Under the pieces are notes generated by a model. That model had not been told where the DNA came from. It saw nothing but the letters and a program-made list of their open reading frames with translations, and did not search any database. Below, piece by piece: positions 24,401-33,800 of a DNA stretch of 36,687 nucleotides. Within the stretch, counting starts at the first letter, position 1; each line of letters opens with the position of its first letter. The DNA is taken from contig DLRM01000061.1 in NCBI GenBank assembly GCA_002500505.1, positions 1 through 36,687 on the forward strand. The letters run 5' to 3'. Source of the stretch: Planctomycetes bacterium UBA7888. Lineage in GTDB: Bacteria; Planctomycetota; UBA1135. The position numbers were made by a program, and so were the translations under genes.

Positions 24401-24950
24401 CTAATAAGATTCGAGCAAAACGGAGATCCAGCTCCTTAGGTCTGGCGGCTTGAACCCATGCCCTAGCATCTGCCGAAGATTGTTTTACAAGGGATTCAAG
24501 GGGCTGTCCTCCTCTAGGGCCTTGCTCAATCAATAGTTCAAATTGTCCCAGGTCACCATGAAGAGCGACGGCGTCAAGTAAGAAGGTCTCACCCTCTTGA
24601 GCTTGGAATTCAACAAACGAGTGGAGGGGAGCCCAATCTTGTGGATAGGGGAGCAAGCCATCGTCGTCTTCTTGAAGAATGGTCCCAGCTCCATTGCGGA
24701 GAATTAAAAAAGAATCAAAGTCAAAGGAGCGAAGACTAATTGAGAAAATGCCTTCTTTCGGACAAAGAAAAGAAAATCGTTTGACGTGGGTTGGTTCTCC
24801 AGCGTAGCTCGGGTGGGAAAGCAGGGTGGGGCTTTCCCCAGAAGGGTCTTCTATGGCAATGCGGCTTGCAAGAGGTGTGCCGAGGGAGATTTTCTCGGGT
24901 TCTTGCCCCAAGGCGAAAGCCAGAGCTGGAAGAACAGAAAGTGTGAGCAT
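21498..24950 (-). CDS. Exported TPR-CHAT protein (caspase/separase-like protease)
   Basis: 1150 residues. N-terminal signal-like segment (MLTLSVLPALAFALG, weakly charged), then a PPC-like beta-sandwich at about 30-145 (RFSFLCPKEGIFSISL, DSFLILRNGAGTIL), about ten TPR units from 165 to 560 (for example ALLNCLGRAYHYTIEFNKAGDFF), a helical linker, and a CHAT domain in the last 300 residues. The catalytic dyad is intact: His975 in HLATHGFF and Cys1056 in LSACETSLG. CHAT domains are clan CD cysteine peptidases, usually cytoplasmic. The PPC and signal-like segment suggest export here. It starts 33 nt after the FG-GAP gene stop. AGGAA and a TACATT hexamer precede the ATG. An in-frame ATT 12 nt upstream could add Arg to the signal peptide. 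Confidence 0.9.
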   Translation of the reverse strand: MLTLSVLPALAFALGQEPEKISLGTPLASRIAIEDPSGESPTLLSHPSYAGEPTHVKRFSFLCPKEGIFSISLRSFDFDSFLILRNGAGTILQEDDDGLLPYPQDWAPLHSFVEFQAQEGETFLLDAVALHGDLGQFELLIEQGPRGGQPLESLVKQSSADARAWVQAARPKELDLRFARILLDAGRRMMSLGQPSQALPFFEEAYPIWEELGHPLDVWRAHFEYSECLNFLGKTKEAEESLLSALSLLEAYIPENEEETREKNTGLFELNIVMGDCLINQSRYIEAIQILESALEWADKTSGTPTHLALLNCLGRAYHYTIEFNKAGDFFGAALQGYLDLNEGNESLSSAQIRNNLGLLFLDQNQITRARQEQEWAFKTQRALLPPLSLDLADTHSNLGTIAARTSDNEVAEKHFLETLRIRKALLPPGHRRLAQARFNLGLLYYNMGPKHDRKAKREIAKSIQLLKGTVGTEHKDFLYWSGQYALVLIRMEKIKEAEVLLAEVFQISQEVLGKDHLDTLKTAINLAVARHILGDTDGAALLAMDTRTRIESKIGPAQTDIMEIDILRIRIAMEKGDQSSAWGIAQQAYWNAVQQFRKQLYSSSTGIQYAYLVHHRRLLNRALSILPHNPGGSAEQEAIEMVLHWKGRIGRNLQWAQAQLWKEGIKPQKILDEITESRSHLSSAILMMPDSITLEDVKMVGELRNQAQGLERNLWTLVGEPTLPARIPLNQLLASMPEESAALLFFAWRPTIYANNPNPYEDSDLRVFAWTLRPDEEPERFDVGTVKGLRNQIFEYLNSTRGASGFSTDSGPSPGEEIYKNLWEPFVDNLAEANPVFLSPDVFVTELPFEIIPEGDRYLAEDWSFVYMDDLTQHLRLPTKPSQIAGDLLAVGDVDYGLPEELEIPNPTDDNRTRTQPTAFWAALENTGQEAMEITLLHQQKGLGKLTHLTGKEPTSPRLLESIPRQAYIHLATHGFFEPEWLPSQEDRLEFKENGEALLEVRRKAVNLMPGYLSGLVMTGANLSAPLGSLDSYLSAEELALSDLSQCRLAVLSACETSLGSEKQGEGLMSLRRSFHLAGAETVVSSLWQVKDESTRELMTAFYRGMWEGGLSRSDALTRARRKLIKNLRRRGVDSPKSWGPFILSGDWR

Positions 24951-24983
24951 TGGGTTCCTAATGTACCCTCACCAAGGCGATTA

Positions 24984-27863
24984 TTACGGAACGAATCTCA
25001 GGGTTACCACAGAGGTCGAGAATGTAGGCACTGCCGAAGGATTGTGGAGACCTGAATGGGCAACAAAGGCAAAGTAGAGGGTTTTGCCAATCCAAGCTAC
25101 AGCCTTTCCTGGTTGTGACTGAAGGGTAAAGCTCGTGGTTCCAGTAGGACTGAGTGGGGCAATCCAGTCTCCTTTAAGGTAATTTCCGGCGTAGGTGCTT
25201 AGGAATAGAGTGTCCGAAGTCAAAGGTACGGAAATGCCAATATCTGTTGGCCCTGTGCCTGATTCTGAGGCCAGGGTATGGCAGTGGGATGGGAATGAAA
25301 GAGTGTCGGGGAAGTTAATATCAAATGTAACTGAATCGCCATTTGTGACCTCAAAGAACCTACTTGAGCTACTAACCCAAGGGTCAAAAGACTGACCGAT
25401 TACTACGCCAGCTTGCAAAGAACCTGATGAATTGGAGGCAAAAGGTGCCGCATATACAAGGTCATCCCTGCCATCCCCATTCAGGTCACCGACTTCAGCA
25501 AGTCCATGCCCCATTTGGTCATTGGCATTTTCGCCGACACGCCTAAAGAGGATGGAGTCGTCGATGCCGTTGTAAACAGTCACCATTCCTGCATTGTTTC
25601 GCGGTGCACGCCCTGTTCCTGGGCCTCCAATTGAGGATGATGTTGTTGGTGAGCCACCCGAGATATCTGGGGACCCGTCACCGTTGTGATCGCCATAGCC
25701 ACTGGAATTGCCGAATGCACCACCTTCCGAGTCACCATTCACATTTCCAAGTGAAGCGCCAGTTTTCCCATTTCGTTTTGTCGTGCGCCCGGCTCCATTG
25801 AGAGTTGTGCCCCTGAAGGGAATCACGACATCGTAACCGGGCTCGCCGATGAGCAAATCAGGGCTACCATCCCGGTCAAAGTCCATGCCGGCGCGGATTG
25901 TGGCCCCACTGAAATCTCCTGCGTTTTCCCCATCAATTGTTTGGAGGAGGGTTAAAGTTGCGCCTGAATAAAGGTAGGTTCGGCCGGCATCTGTCCCCGC
26001 ATAGTCATGGAGGGGAGCGCCAATCGCAAAATCAGCGATACTGTCGTCATCCACATCGCCAATTGTTGCGACGACTTCTCCAAAACCGTCACCGGCAGCT
26101 TCGCCTGATAAGGAACCAAAGACAGAGTGGTTGGCCCCTGAATAAAAAGTGACTTCTCCCTTTCCGCTATTGGCGGATGGATTGGTAATGCAGTAGTCAA
26201 AGGCGCCGTCCCCATTGATATCTCTTAAATCAGATATATAGGCCCCAAATCGAGCATAGTTTCCAGACGGAGACGTGTGTGCAAAAATAAGGCTTCCGTC
26301 AATACCCGAGAAAAGGCCAGCCCTGCCCGTTTGAATACCATTTGAGTCAAGGTAACAAGGAGAGCCTACAAGGAAATCACGAATGCCATCTTGATTCATG
26401 TCTCCAATCGGCGCTAGTTCGAGTCCAAACCCCTCACCATCTTGGGATCCGGAAATCATGTATAGAATGCTAAAGTCAGCACCGGACATGGCGAAGACTT
26501 TACCTTCATTGCCCGGTGGTGGTTTAGCAATTTGGGGTGCGGAAACAAGAAAATCCTTAAAGCCATCCCCATTGATGTCTTGGAAAAGTCCGGCAACTTT
26601 CCATCCCATCCAATCGCCTCCCCATAATCCTTCAATCTCTCCAATTGAAGTCCATTCGCCGCCGCTCTGTTCTTGGTCTCCACCATTTGATGGCCCTTCA
26701 TTCGGGAGGCCGAATAAGAGAACGGCTCCAGCGTTGGAGTAGGAACTCGAATTTGTTTCTGGGCTTGCCACAATAACTGCTTTTGAATTTCCACCTAATG
26801 AGATTAAGTTTGCTTGATGACCAAAGCGTATACCAGAACTATTCGGGTCGTTGACCAAAGCGAATTCCGATCCATCGAGTCCAGATAGAAAACGTATGGG
26901 GTTGACTCCAAACTCCACGATATCTGGAATAGAGTCTAGATTGAAATCAAGGCCTCCCAAAGCTGAGGAGCCCGGTGTTCCTGGTGTGGAGAGAAGAGGG
27001 ACCGAGCCAAGGGAAGAGCCGTTAAGGACTTCAACCTTTGAGGTTCCATTAGAATCAGTCCAGCTCCAAACGAACTCCGAAACTCCATCGAGGTTTAAGT
27101 CTCCAGCATTCCTTGGAGTGGAAGCGAACGAATAGTTACCAATAGAACTAACTAAGACGGAGCCGTCGAGCCCGGAAAGGATTTTGATTGAAAGCAAATT
27201 GGTGGAAGAATCTGCAGTCAGGAATGCGATTTCTCTCGCACCATCTCCTGTCAAATCTCCTAGAACACTTGCTTCAATGTGGTCCCCAACTGCCAGAGGG
27301 GTAGTCCAAATTGTGCTCCCTGTCGCGCCATCCAGGATAACCCGGTCAGTCCCAATGACGCAGTGGATTTCTCGAATATTGTCTCCATTAAGATCATCTA
27401 CAGAAAGGAGATATTTGGGGTTTGCAGAAAAGTACTGAGTCCAAATTCGATTTTCGGAGATTCCGGCTGACAAGCAATCTAGCTGGCCAACCTCTCGAGT
27501 TATAACAAGGTCTCCAAGGGAATCGCCATCAGCATCATTAATCCCTGCGGCCGTCGGGTATTCAACGCTACCTAAGAAGAAAGTTTTTCCTCTAGGGATA
27601 CTTCTGATTGGACTTAAGTTTGCGCCTGAGATTAGAACCAGTTGGCCTTCGATTGAATTTCCTGGAGTTGCATGTTGAATAAAGAAATCATGGATACCAT
27701 CTCCGTCGATATCTCCAGCAATTCCGATTGAAGAGCCGAAGTATGCATCGTCTTCATACCCGAAGAATTGGGCGAGTACCTGTATATTAGAGCTCTGCCC
27801 CGGGAGGGAGCCCGGGGCTAGGAACAGGAATAGCAGGGCAAATTTAGGGAGTAAAGGTGACAC
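24984..27863 (-). CDS. Exported FG-GAP/integrin-like repeat protein, copy 2
   Basis: 959 residues with a signal peptide (FALLFLFLAPGSLPG). At least twelve FG-GAP units follow, with calcium-loop motifs such as GDIDGDGIHDF, GDMNQDGIRDF and GDVDDDSIADF, predicted to form beta-propeller blades. Between two C-terminal blades sits a Gly/Ser segment opened by the basic motif KRNGKTGASLGN. The last roughly 100 residues are a beta module with SVTFDINFP, GPTDI, VPLTSD and LYFAFVAH. The start is a GTG at 27863, 20 nt inside the end of copy 1; no strong ribosome site, so coupling is likely. It is a tandem paralogue of the gene at 27844. Adhesion, cell-surface binding or matrix roles are usual for the family; the ligand is unknown. 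Confidence 0.88.
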   Translation of the reverse strand: MSPLLPKFALLFLFLAPGSLPGQSSNIQVLAQFFGYEDDAYFGSSIGIAGDIDGDGIHDFFIQHATPGNSIEGQLVLISGANLSPIRSIPRGKTFFLGSVEYPTAAGINDADGDSLGDLVITREVGQLDCLSAGISENRIWTQYFSANPKYLLSVDDLNGDNIREIHCVIGTDRVILDGATGSTIWTTPLAVGDHIEASVLGDLTGDGAREIAFLTADSSTNLLSIKILSGLDGSVLVSSIGNYSFASTPRNAGDLNLDGVSEFVWSWTDSNGTSKVEVLNGSSLGSVPLLSTPGTPGSSALGGLDFNLDSIPDIVEFGVNPIRFLSGLDGSEFALVNDPNSSGIRFGHQANLISLGGNSKAVIVASPETNSSSYSNAGAVLLFGLPNEGPSNGGDQEQSGGEWTSIGEIEGLWGGDWMGWKVAGLFQDINGDGFKDFLVSAPQIAKPPPGNEGKVFAMSGADFSILYMISGSQDGEGFGLELAPIGDMNQDGIRDFLVGSPCYLDSNGIQTGRAGLFSGIDGSLIFAHTSPSGNYARFGAYISDLRDINGDGAFDYCITNPSANSGKGEVTFYSGANHSVFGSLSGEAAGDGFGEVVATIGDVDDDSIADFAIGAPLHDYAGTDAGRTYLYSGATLTLLQTIDGENAGDFSGATIRAGMDFDRDGSPDLLIGEPGYDVVIPFRGTTLNGAGRTTKRNGKTGASLGNVNGDSEGGAFGNSSGYGDHNGDGSPDISGGSPTTSSSIGGPGTGRAPRNNAGMVTVYNGIDDSILFRRVGENANDQMGHGLAEVGDLNGDGRDDLVYAAPFASNSSGSLQAGVVIGQSFDPWVSSSSRFFEVTNGDSVTFDINFPDTLSFPSHCHTLASESGTGPTDIGISVPLTSDTLFLSTYAGNYLKGDWIAPLSPTGTTSFTLQSQPGKAVAWIGKTLYFAFVAHSGLHNPSAVPTFSTSVVTLRFVP

Positions 27864-30735
27864 TCAGGACGCCGGTCGCAACTTGTGGTAAGTCTCGCCA
27901 AGTATGGGCGACAAAGGAAAAGTAAACCGTTCTGCCAAGCCATGGAGTTGGCCCATTCGGATTAGTGCTGAGGGTGAAGGAAGAGTCTCCAAAGGCATCA
28001 AGACGGTTTATCCAATTTCCTTTTGGGTAGCTACCAAAGACAGAAGCCCAGAAGACATTGTCTGAGGTGAGCGGCACGGCAAGATCAGCGATATCAGTTG
28101 GACCTACTCCAGTTGTGGACATCAGAGTGTGACAAATGAAGCTACCGTAGGTCGAGGGGAAGTCAATGTCGAAGACCACGGACCCACCCTGAGAGACAGA
28201 GATTCCAGTGCCTGTTGAGCTTGCGTAAGGGTTAAATGTGGCCGAATGTACTGCGCCAGCGTTGACATCCCCATTTCCGTTCGGAGTCGTTGGAGATCCA
28301 AGTAAGAGGTCATCTCGACCATCACAGTTAATGTCTCCGACATTCGCAAGGGATTGCCCTATGCGTTCACCTTGATTTGTCCCCACTCTTCGCCACATGA
28401 TGGAGTCGTCCACACCGTTCCAAATAGTAACCATGCCCGCCTCGGTGAGGGGCGCCCGGCCACCTGTGCCGATAGAGGAAGTAGAACCTGGAGAGCCGCT
28501 TGAAACATCAGGGTTGCCATCGCCATTGTGGTCGCCACCACCCGTGGTAGTACCGCTACCACCACCAGAGGATCCACCATTAGCATTGCCAAGGGATGCG
28601 CCAGTCTTGCCATTTCTCTTCCGAGTACGTCCGGCTCCACTCAAGGTCACACCGCGCGCTGTGGTGACGACATCAAAGCCGGGTTCGCCAACGACAAAGT
28701 CGGGTTCACCATCCCCATCCATGTCGCCAGAATGAGCAAGGGAGTAACCGGAAAAGTCGTCGTCATTTTCGCCATACTCACTCCAAAGCAAAGAGGGGCC
28801 ATTGCTGCCACCAGCATAGACTTCGACCAGCCCACAATTGGAGAGGAGGAGGTTACCAGTTAGGTCAAAAAGGTCAGCGCCGATTGCGCCCACCGCAAAG
28901 TCGTCAAAACCATCCGTATTGACATCACCAAGGCCAGCAATCGACACACCAAAGATATCTCCAGAATTTCCACCCGTGAGTACTGCCATAGGGAGGTGCG
29001 TTGAACCATCAAAGACCGAAACAGAGCCTGCAAAAGAAGATGCAAGACTAAGCATGTCGCCCACAGCATAATCCGGAGTGCCGTCGCCATTGACGTCTCC
29101 GATTCCGGCAACAGAATTCCCAAAAGTTCCCAAAGCGCCTGGAGTAAATTGGACCACTAAAAGGCTTCCTGTTTGACCAGAGTAAACAAAGGCTGCGCCT
29201 ATGTTTAGGCCTTGTGAATCATTGTAACCAGAGGATCCAACAATAAAATCAGGGAACGAATCGCCATCAAGGTCACCAATAACATCAACGCTGCTTCCAT
29301 AGTTCGCTGAGTTTTGAGAACCATCGAGGCTGTAGATAATGGTTGTAATATCAGCACCGGAGACAACGTGAACTTGTCCATTGTCGACGAGTCCATTTGT
29401 GTCGGCCCCAATAGCGCTGATGAGTACGTCGTTACATCCGTCACCATTTAAGTCAGCATGCAATCCATTAATCGCATATCCGAGCCTATCTTCTGCGGAC
29501 CCACCTTCCATGGATCCAGTTGTGTCCCATTCTCCGCCGGGAGATTCTTGGTCGCCGCCGCCAATGGGGCCACCGCTCGATGCTGTGTAGCCGTACAGTA
29601 AAACAATGCCCGCATTCAAAAGGTTATTTGCCGTTGCAGATGCCGCAGGAATTACAATTGAGGCCTTAGTTGTTCCATTGAGAAGCCCAACATTCATGGC
29701 CCACATTGGGTCATTAGTAGGATTGTCAATGAAGTCAATGGTGCTTTGGTCAGAACCGGAAATGAGCAGAACAGGGTCTGCGTTGTAAACAACTGTGTCA
29801 GGGACACCATCTTTGTCAAAGTCCACTCCACCTTTAGCGTACGCACCCGATGGTGCCGCAATAGAAGTGATTGTCGTCGTTAAATCAGTACTACCATCAA
29901 GAAAGTAGAGTGTCGAGTCCGCAACCCAGACGGCGTCTGAAATCCCATCAGCATTGACATCTCCAGCATCTTGTGGAGGCGCTTTAGTCCATTGAGAGGC
30001 GCTGACCTGGCCAGTGGAAAGTATTGAGTTCGTGGCTCCATCACGAATACTAAAGTAGAAATTGGCAGATGTTTGAGTGCTCCAAAGCACAGAAATGTCA
30101 CGCGTTCCGTCACCATTTACATCACCAACCAATTCAACCGGATAGTGTTCATTGGCGGCGTCGTAGTCATAACTCCAAATAGACCCACCAGAACTTCCTG
30201 ATAGTAAATAGCGGTTGGGAAAGGACTCGACAAGGATGTCAGGTACACTATCAAAATTAGCATCATCTGTTCTCAATATTGAGCCAAACGACATGTATGG
30301 GTCAGACCATTGCCACAAGCATGTAACGCCATCGCTACCACTGATACAGCAGATGGTGTAGGAATTCAGAAGGACAACGTAGTCAGGAATGCCATCAAAG
30401 TTTACATCACCAACATGGGCTGTTTTTCTCTGTTCACCCCAAGTGCCAATATTGTCCCCTGAACGAAGGAGGAGGTGCTTTTCAGTGAGAGTGTCGGATT
30501 GGTAAATATGGGAGAAAAGGAGATAGCCATTTCCCACAACGGGGCCTTGGGATTGCGCCCAGAAATCAGGTTCTCCGTCGTTATTGATGTCAGGAATCGC
30601 ATCAAGAGCCGCACCGAGCCTTTGGTTAACCAGTTGCCCATCAATTTGTCCGTCTAGGTTGAATCCAGTCTGGGAAAAAGAAGGAGCACAGAGGAGGAAG
30701 AGCGCAAAGAGGAGAATGGAGGGGGAGTATCGCAT
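27844..30735 (-). CDS. Exported FG-GAP/integrin-like repeat protein, copy 1
   Basis: 963 residues with a signal peptide (SILLFALFLLCAPSFSQ). FG-GAP units carry calcium-binding loops (PDINNDGEPDF, GDVNGDGTRDI, GDLDGDSFPDF, GDMDGDGEPDF). Domain order, length and the C-terminal beta module (GPTDIADLAVPLTSD, TVYFSFVAH) match copy 2 along the whole protein. So does the KRNGKTGASLGN segment followed by a Gly/Ser stretch and DHNGDGNPDV. It heads the minus-strand run copy 1, copy 2, CHAT gene. There is no Shine-Dalgarno before the ATG at 30735. The 160 bp up to ileS is a divergent promoter region. Confidence 0.88.
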   Translation of the reverse strand: MRYSPSILLFALFLLCAPSFSQTGFNLDGQIDGQLVNQRLGAALDAIPDINNDGEPDFWAQSQGPVVGNGYLLFSHIYQSDTLTEKHLLLRSGDNIGTWGEQRKTAHVGDVNFDGIPDYVVLLNSYTICCISGSDGVTCLWQWSDPYMSFGSILRTDDANFDSVPDILVESFPNRYLLSGSSGGSIWSYDYDAANEHYPVELVGDVNGDGTRDISVLWSTQTSANFYFSIRDGATNSILSTGQVSASQWTKAPPQDAGDVNADGISDAVWVADSTLYFLDGSTDLTTTITSIAAPSGAYAKGGVDFDKDGVPDTVVYNADPVLLISGSDQSTIDFIDNPTNDPMWAMNVGLLNGTTKASIVIPAASATANNLLNAGIVLLYGYTASSGGPIGGGDQESPGGEWDTTGSMEGGSAEDRLGYAINGLHADLNGDGCNDVLISAIGADTNGLVDNGQVHVVSGADITTIIYSLDGSQNSANYGSSVDVIGDLDGDSFPDFIVGSSGYNDSQGLNIGAAFVYSGQTGSLLVVQFTPGALGTFGNSVAGIGDVNGDGTPDYAVGDMLSLASSFAGSVSVFDGSTHLPMAVLTGGNSGDIFGVSIAGLGDVNTDGFDDFAVGAIGADLFDLTGNLLLSNCGLVEVYAGGSNGPSLLWSEYGENDDDFSGYSLAHSGDMDGDGEPDFVVGEPGFDVVTTARGVTLSGAGRTRKRNGKTGASLGNANGGSSGGGSGTTTGGGDHNGDGNPDVSSGSPGSTSSIGTGGRAPLTEAGMVTIWNGVDDSIMWRRVGTNQGERIGQSLANVGDINCDGRDDLLLGSPTTPNGNGDVNAGAVHSATFNPYASSTGTGISVSQGGSVVFDIDFPSTYGSFICHTLMSTTGVGPTDIADLAVPLTSDNVFWASVFGSYPKGNWINRLDAFGDSSFTLSTNPNGPTPWLGRTVYFSFVAHTWRDLPQVATGVLSVTFTP

Positions 30736-30881
30736 GAGACAGGGAGAGGGGGAGTAGAATCAAGAGAGCTACCGCTGCAATGCTAACACCTAAAAATAGG
30801 CTTTGGAGTCGATATTTTGCCCTACTTTGCGGCTGAAATAGGGGAGGGACGCTTGATTTCGTCCTCTGATTGGTCTTGGGC

Positions 30882-30895
30882 TACAATCTGCCGCC
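30882..30895 (+). promoter_or_regulatory. Candidate -10 element of ileS
   Basis: TACAAT at 30882-30887 is followed by 8 nt and the ATG at 30896, so a transcript from it would have a leader of about 2 nt. No Shine-Dalgarno and no clear -35 at 16-18 nt. Confidence 0.4.
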
Positions 30896-33800
30896 ATGTT
30901 GGACCCCCTTAGCCGCAAATTCCAGGACGACCCCAACGCCTTTGAGCAAGGTGTTTTGGAAGTGTGGAGATTGGGAGACCTTCTGAAGGCTACCCTGGAA
31001 GCGCGTTCAGACGCCGAGCCATTCGTTTTTTACGAAGGCCCCCCAACCGCGAATGGTCGCCCAGGGATTCATCATGTTTTGGGGCGAACTCTAAAGGACA
31101 CGATTTGTCGCTTTCAAACCATGCGAGGTAAGCGCGTGCTGCGCAAGGCAGGCTGGGACACCCATGGGCTCCCCGTAGAACTAGAAGTGGAAAAACAGCT
31201 GGGTATTAGCGGAAAGCCCGACATTGAGAAGCACGGCATTGGCCCCTTTAATGAAGCGTGCCGAAATTCCGTCTTTACTTATAAACAAGATTGGGAAAAG
31301 ATCTCCCAACGTATTGGCTATTTGTTGGATTATGAAAACCCCTATGTGACTTTTCATTCCAATTATGTTGAAACGGTTTGGTTCCTTCTTTCGCGTTTTG
31401 CGGAGAACAAGTTGCTATATCGCGGTCACAAAGTTTTGCCTTGGTGTGGGCGTTGCGGGACGGGCCTCTCCAGTCATGAAGTCGGCTTGGGGTACAAAGA
31501 CCTCAATGATCCTTCGGTTTGGTTGAGCTTCCCCTTGCTGGATGGGAAGGGTGAACTTGAAGGTGCGTCTCTTGTTGCGTGGACTACGACGCCATGGACC
31601 TTGCCATCCAATATGGGTGCGTGCGTCAATCCAGAGTTTGAGTACAGCATCATCGCGAAGGATGAGCAAAAGTTTGTTCTCCTGGAATCGAAGGCGAACT
31701 CTGCCCTTGGTGAAGATGGCTGGAAAGTTCTTTCCACAATCAAAGGAAGCGAACTCGTTGGACTTTTCTATGCACCTCTCTTTGAGTTTGAAGGTGGCGA
31801 GGTTGTCCACGAGGGTTCTCGACGGCATATGGTCGTCGCAGACTCTTATGTAACCGATGAAGATGGCACCGGAATTGTCCACCTTGCACCTTATGGTGCG
31901 GATGATTTTCGCATTGCCCGTCGTGAAGACATCAAGGCGGTTCTCGCAGTTGGAGAAGAGGCGCGCTTCCTTTGTCAAGTCGCTAACGTCGAAGAAGGGA
32001 CTTTCTTTGCGGACGCAAATAGCGACCTGTCCCGGGACCTTAAAGAGCGCGGCCGTCTTTTGAAAAAATCACAATGCACGCACTCATACCCACACTGTTG
32101 GCGTTGTGATACACCCTTGATTTATTTTCCGGCACCGGCGTGGTTTTTGAAAACTTCCTCTTACAAGGAAGAAATGCTTGAGGAAAATAAGCGTATTCGT
32201 TGGGCTCCTTCTGAGATTGGTGAAGGGCGATTCGGCGAATGGTTGGAGAACAACATTGACTGGGCTCTTTCGCGAGATCGGTATTGGGGGACCCCTCTTC
32301 CGGTTTGGGTTTGTGATTGCAACGAAGAACATTGGCATTGTGTTTCTTCCTTTGAAGAGCTCGGGGAGTTGTCTGGCGGGCTTGAGGAGGATTTTGATCC
32401 TCATCGCCCATGTGTGGACAACATTTCATTCCCTTGTACAGTTTCCGAATGCTCGGGTTCCATGCATCGCGTAACCCAGGTCATTGATTGTTGGTTCGAT
32501 AGTGGGGCCATGCCCTTCGCTCAGTACCATTGGCCTTTTGAGAATCGCGAGGTCGTTGCCGAACAATTCCCGGCGGACTTTATTGCGGAAGGCTTGGACC
32601 AAACTCGGGGTTGGTTCTATACCCTTCATGCTATCGCTGTTTTTCTGACAAAAGTTGACCAGGACTTATGGAAGTCCGGCGAACTTCTTGGGAAACCCCT
32701 GCCTCGCTTAGAAGAGGGGAGTTCTTATCGTTCGGTCATGGTGAATGGTCTTCTTTTAGATAAAGATGGCCAAAAAATGTCAAAGCGGCTGGGGAATATT
32801 GTTGTTCCGGGTGACGCTATTGAGAAGCACGGCGTGGATGCCATCCGGTGGAGTCTCCTTTCTGGAGGTGCGGCCCACTTGTCCCGTCGATTTGACGACA
32901 AGGCGGTTTCTGAAGTGCGGCGCCGTGTCCTCGGAACCCTTCTCGCAAGCTACGATTTCTTTGCTCTCTATGGGAGGACCGAGGGTTGGAGTCCGGAAGG
33001 CCTCGCTATCCCAGCCTTGGATGGCCGCCCAGCTTTGGACCGATGGATCCTCTCTCGGGTAACAGCTTGCGCCACAAAGTGCGTTGAAGCCTTTAATGCT
33101 TTAGAGCCGTCACGAGCCCTTCGCTCATTAGAGACTTTCATCGTGGACGAGCTTTCAAACTGGTACATTCGTCGGAATCGGCGACGGTTTTGGAACTCTG
33201 ATGATGCAGAATCCCAAGCCGCAGCTTTTGCCACTCTGTGGGAGGTATTGAGCTCCGTTGCACGCATGACGGCTCCCGTTGCACCGTTTTTGTCTGATTC
33301 TATCTGGGGACAGCTAGCAAAAGAAAAGGGCAGTGTGCACCTCCAAGATTTCCCGGACCCAAACGGATATCGTGATTTAGCACTGGAGCAGGCAATGGAT
33401 CCCGTACTACGTGCGTGTTCGCTTGGTCGCTCCGTTCGGGAGCGCGTTCAAATTCGAGTTCGTCAACCCTTGAAGAAATTGATTGTGCATGTTGCAGGAG
33501 AAAGCTCGCTTGACTCCAGTCCACGCAACTACACCGACAGTTTAATTCAAGAATTGAATGTCAAGGAAGTGGAGTGGGTAGATGGAACTCCAGAGTTCCT
33601 TCAGGTTCGCGCGAAACCCAATTACCCACGGCTTGGGAAGCGCGCAGGTAAAAACATGAAAGCTCTCGCCGCCGCCATCGCAGAAATGGATCGCGAAACT
33701 CTTTTCTCTTTGCAGGGCGGTTCCACGACAACGCTCCCCATTGATGGAGTTGAGTTTGAGATCTCTGGCGAAGATGTTTCGATGGAAACATTGGAAGTCG

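Larger units (their letters stand above)
24984..30735 (-). repeat. Tandem gene duplication of FG-GAP proteins
   Basis: Two genes of 959 and 963 codons lie head to tail with a 20-nt overlap and the same architecture from signal peptide to C-terminal module. Protein similarity is clear but nucleotide identity is limited, so the duplication is old. Within each gene the DNA repeats are protein FG-GAP repeats, not CRISPR or satellite DNA. Confidence 0.8.

Noticed and set aside
28397..28863. Plus-strand frames of about 110 codons opposite the FG-GAP genes
   Set aside because: They are antisense shadows of Gly/Asp repeat codons, Pro/Ser/Thr-rich, with no start signals. The minus-strand proteins have clear domains.
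24984..30735. CRISPR-like or satellite repeats
   Set aside because: The repeated GATGG/CCATC words are codons of DGDG calcium loops at variable spacing, not direct repeats with spacers.
31415..31978. 187-codon minus-strand frame inside ileS
   Set aside because: It lies opposite the conserved editing domain of IleRS and has no recognisable protein features.
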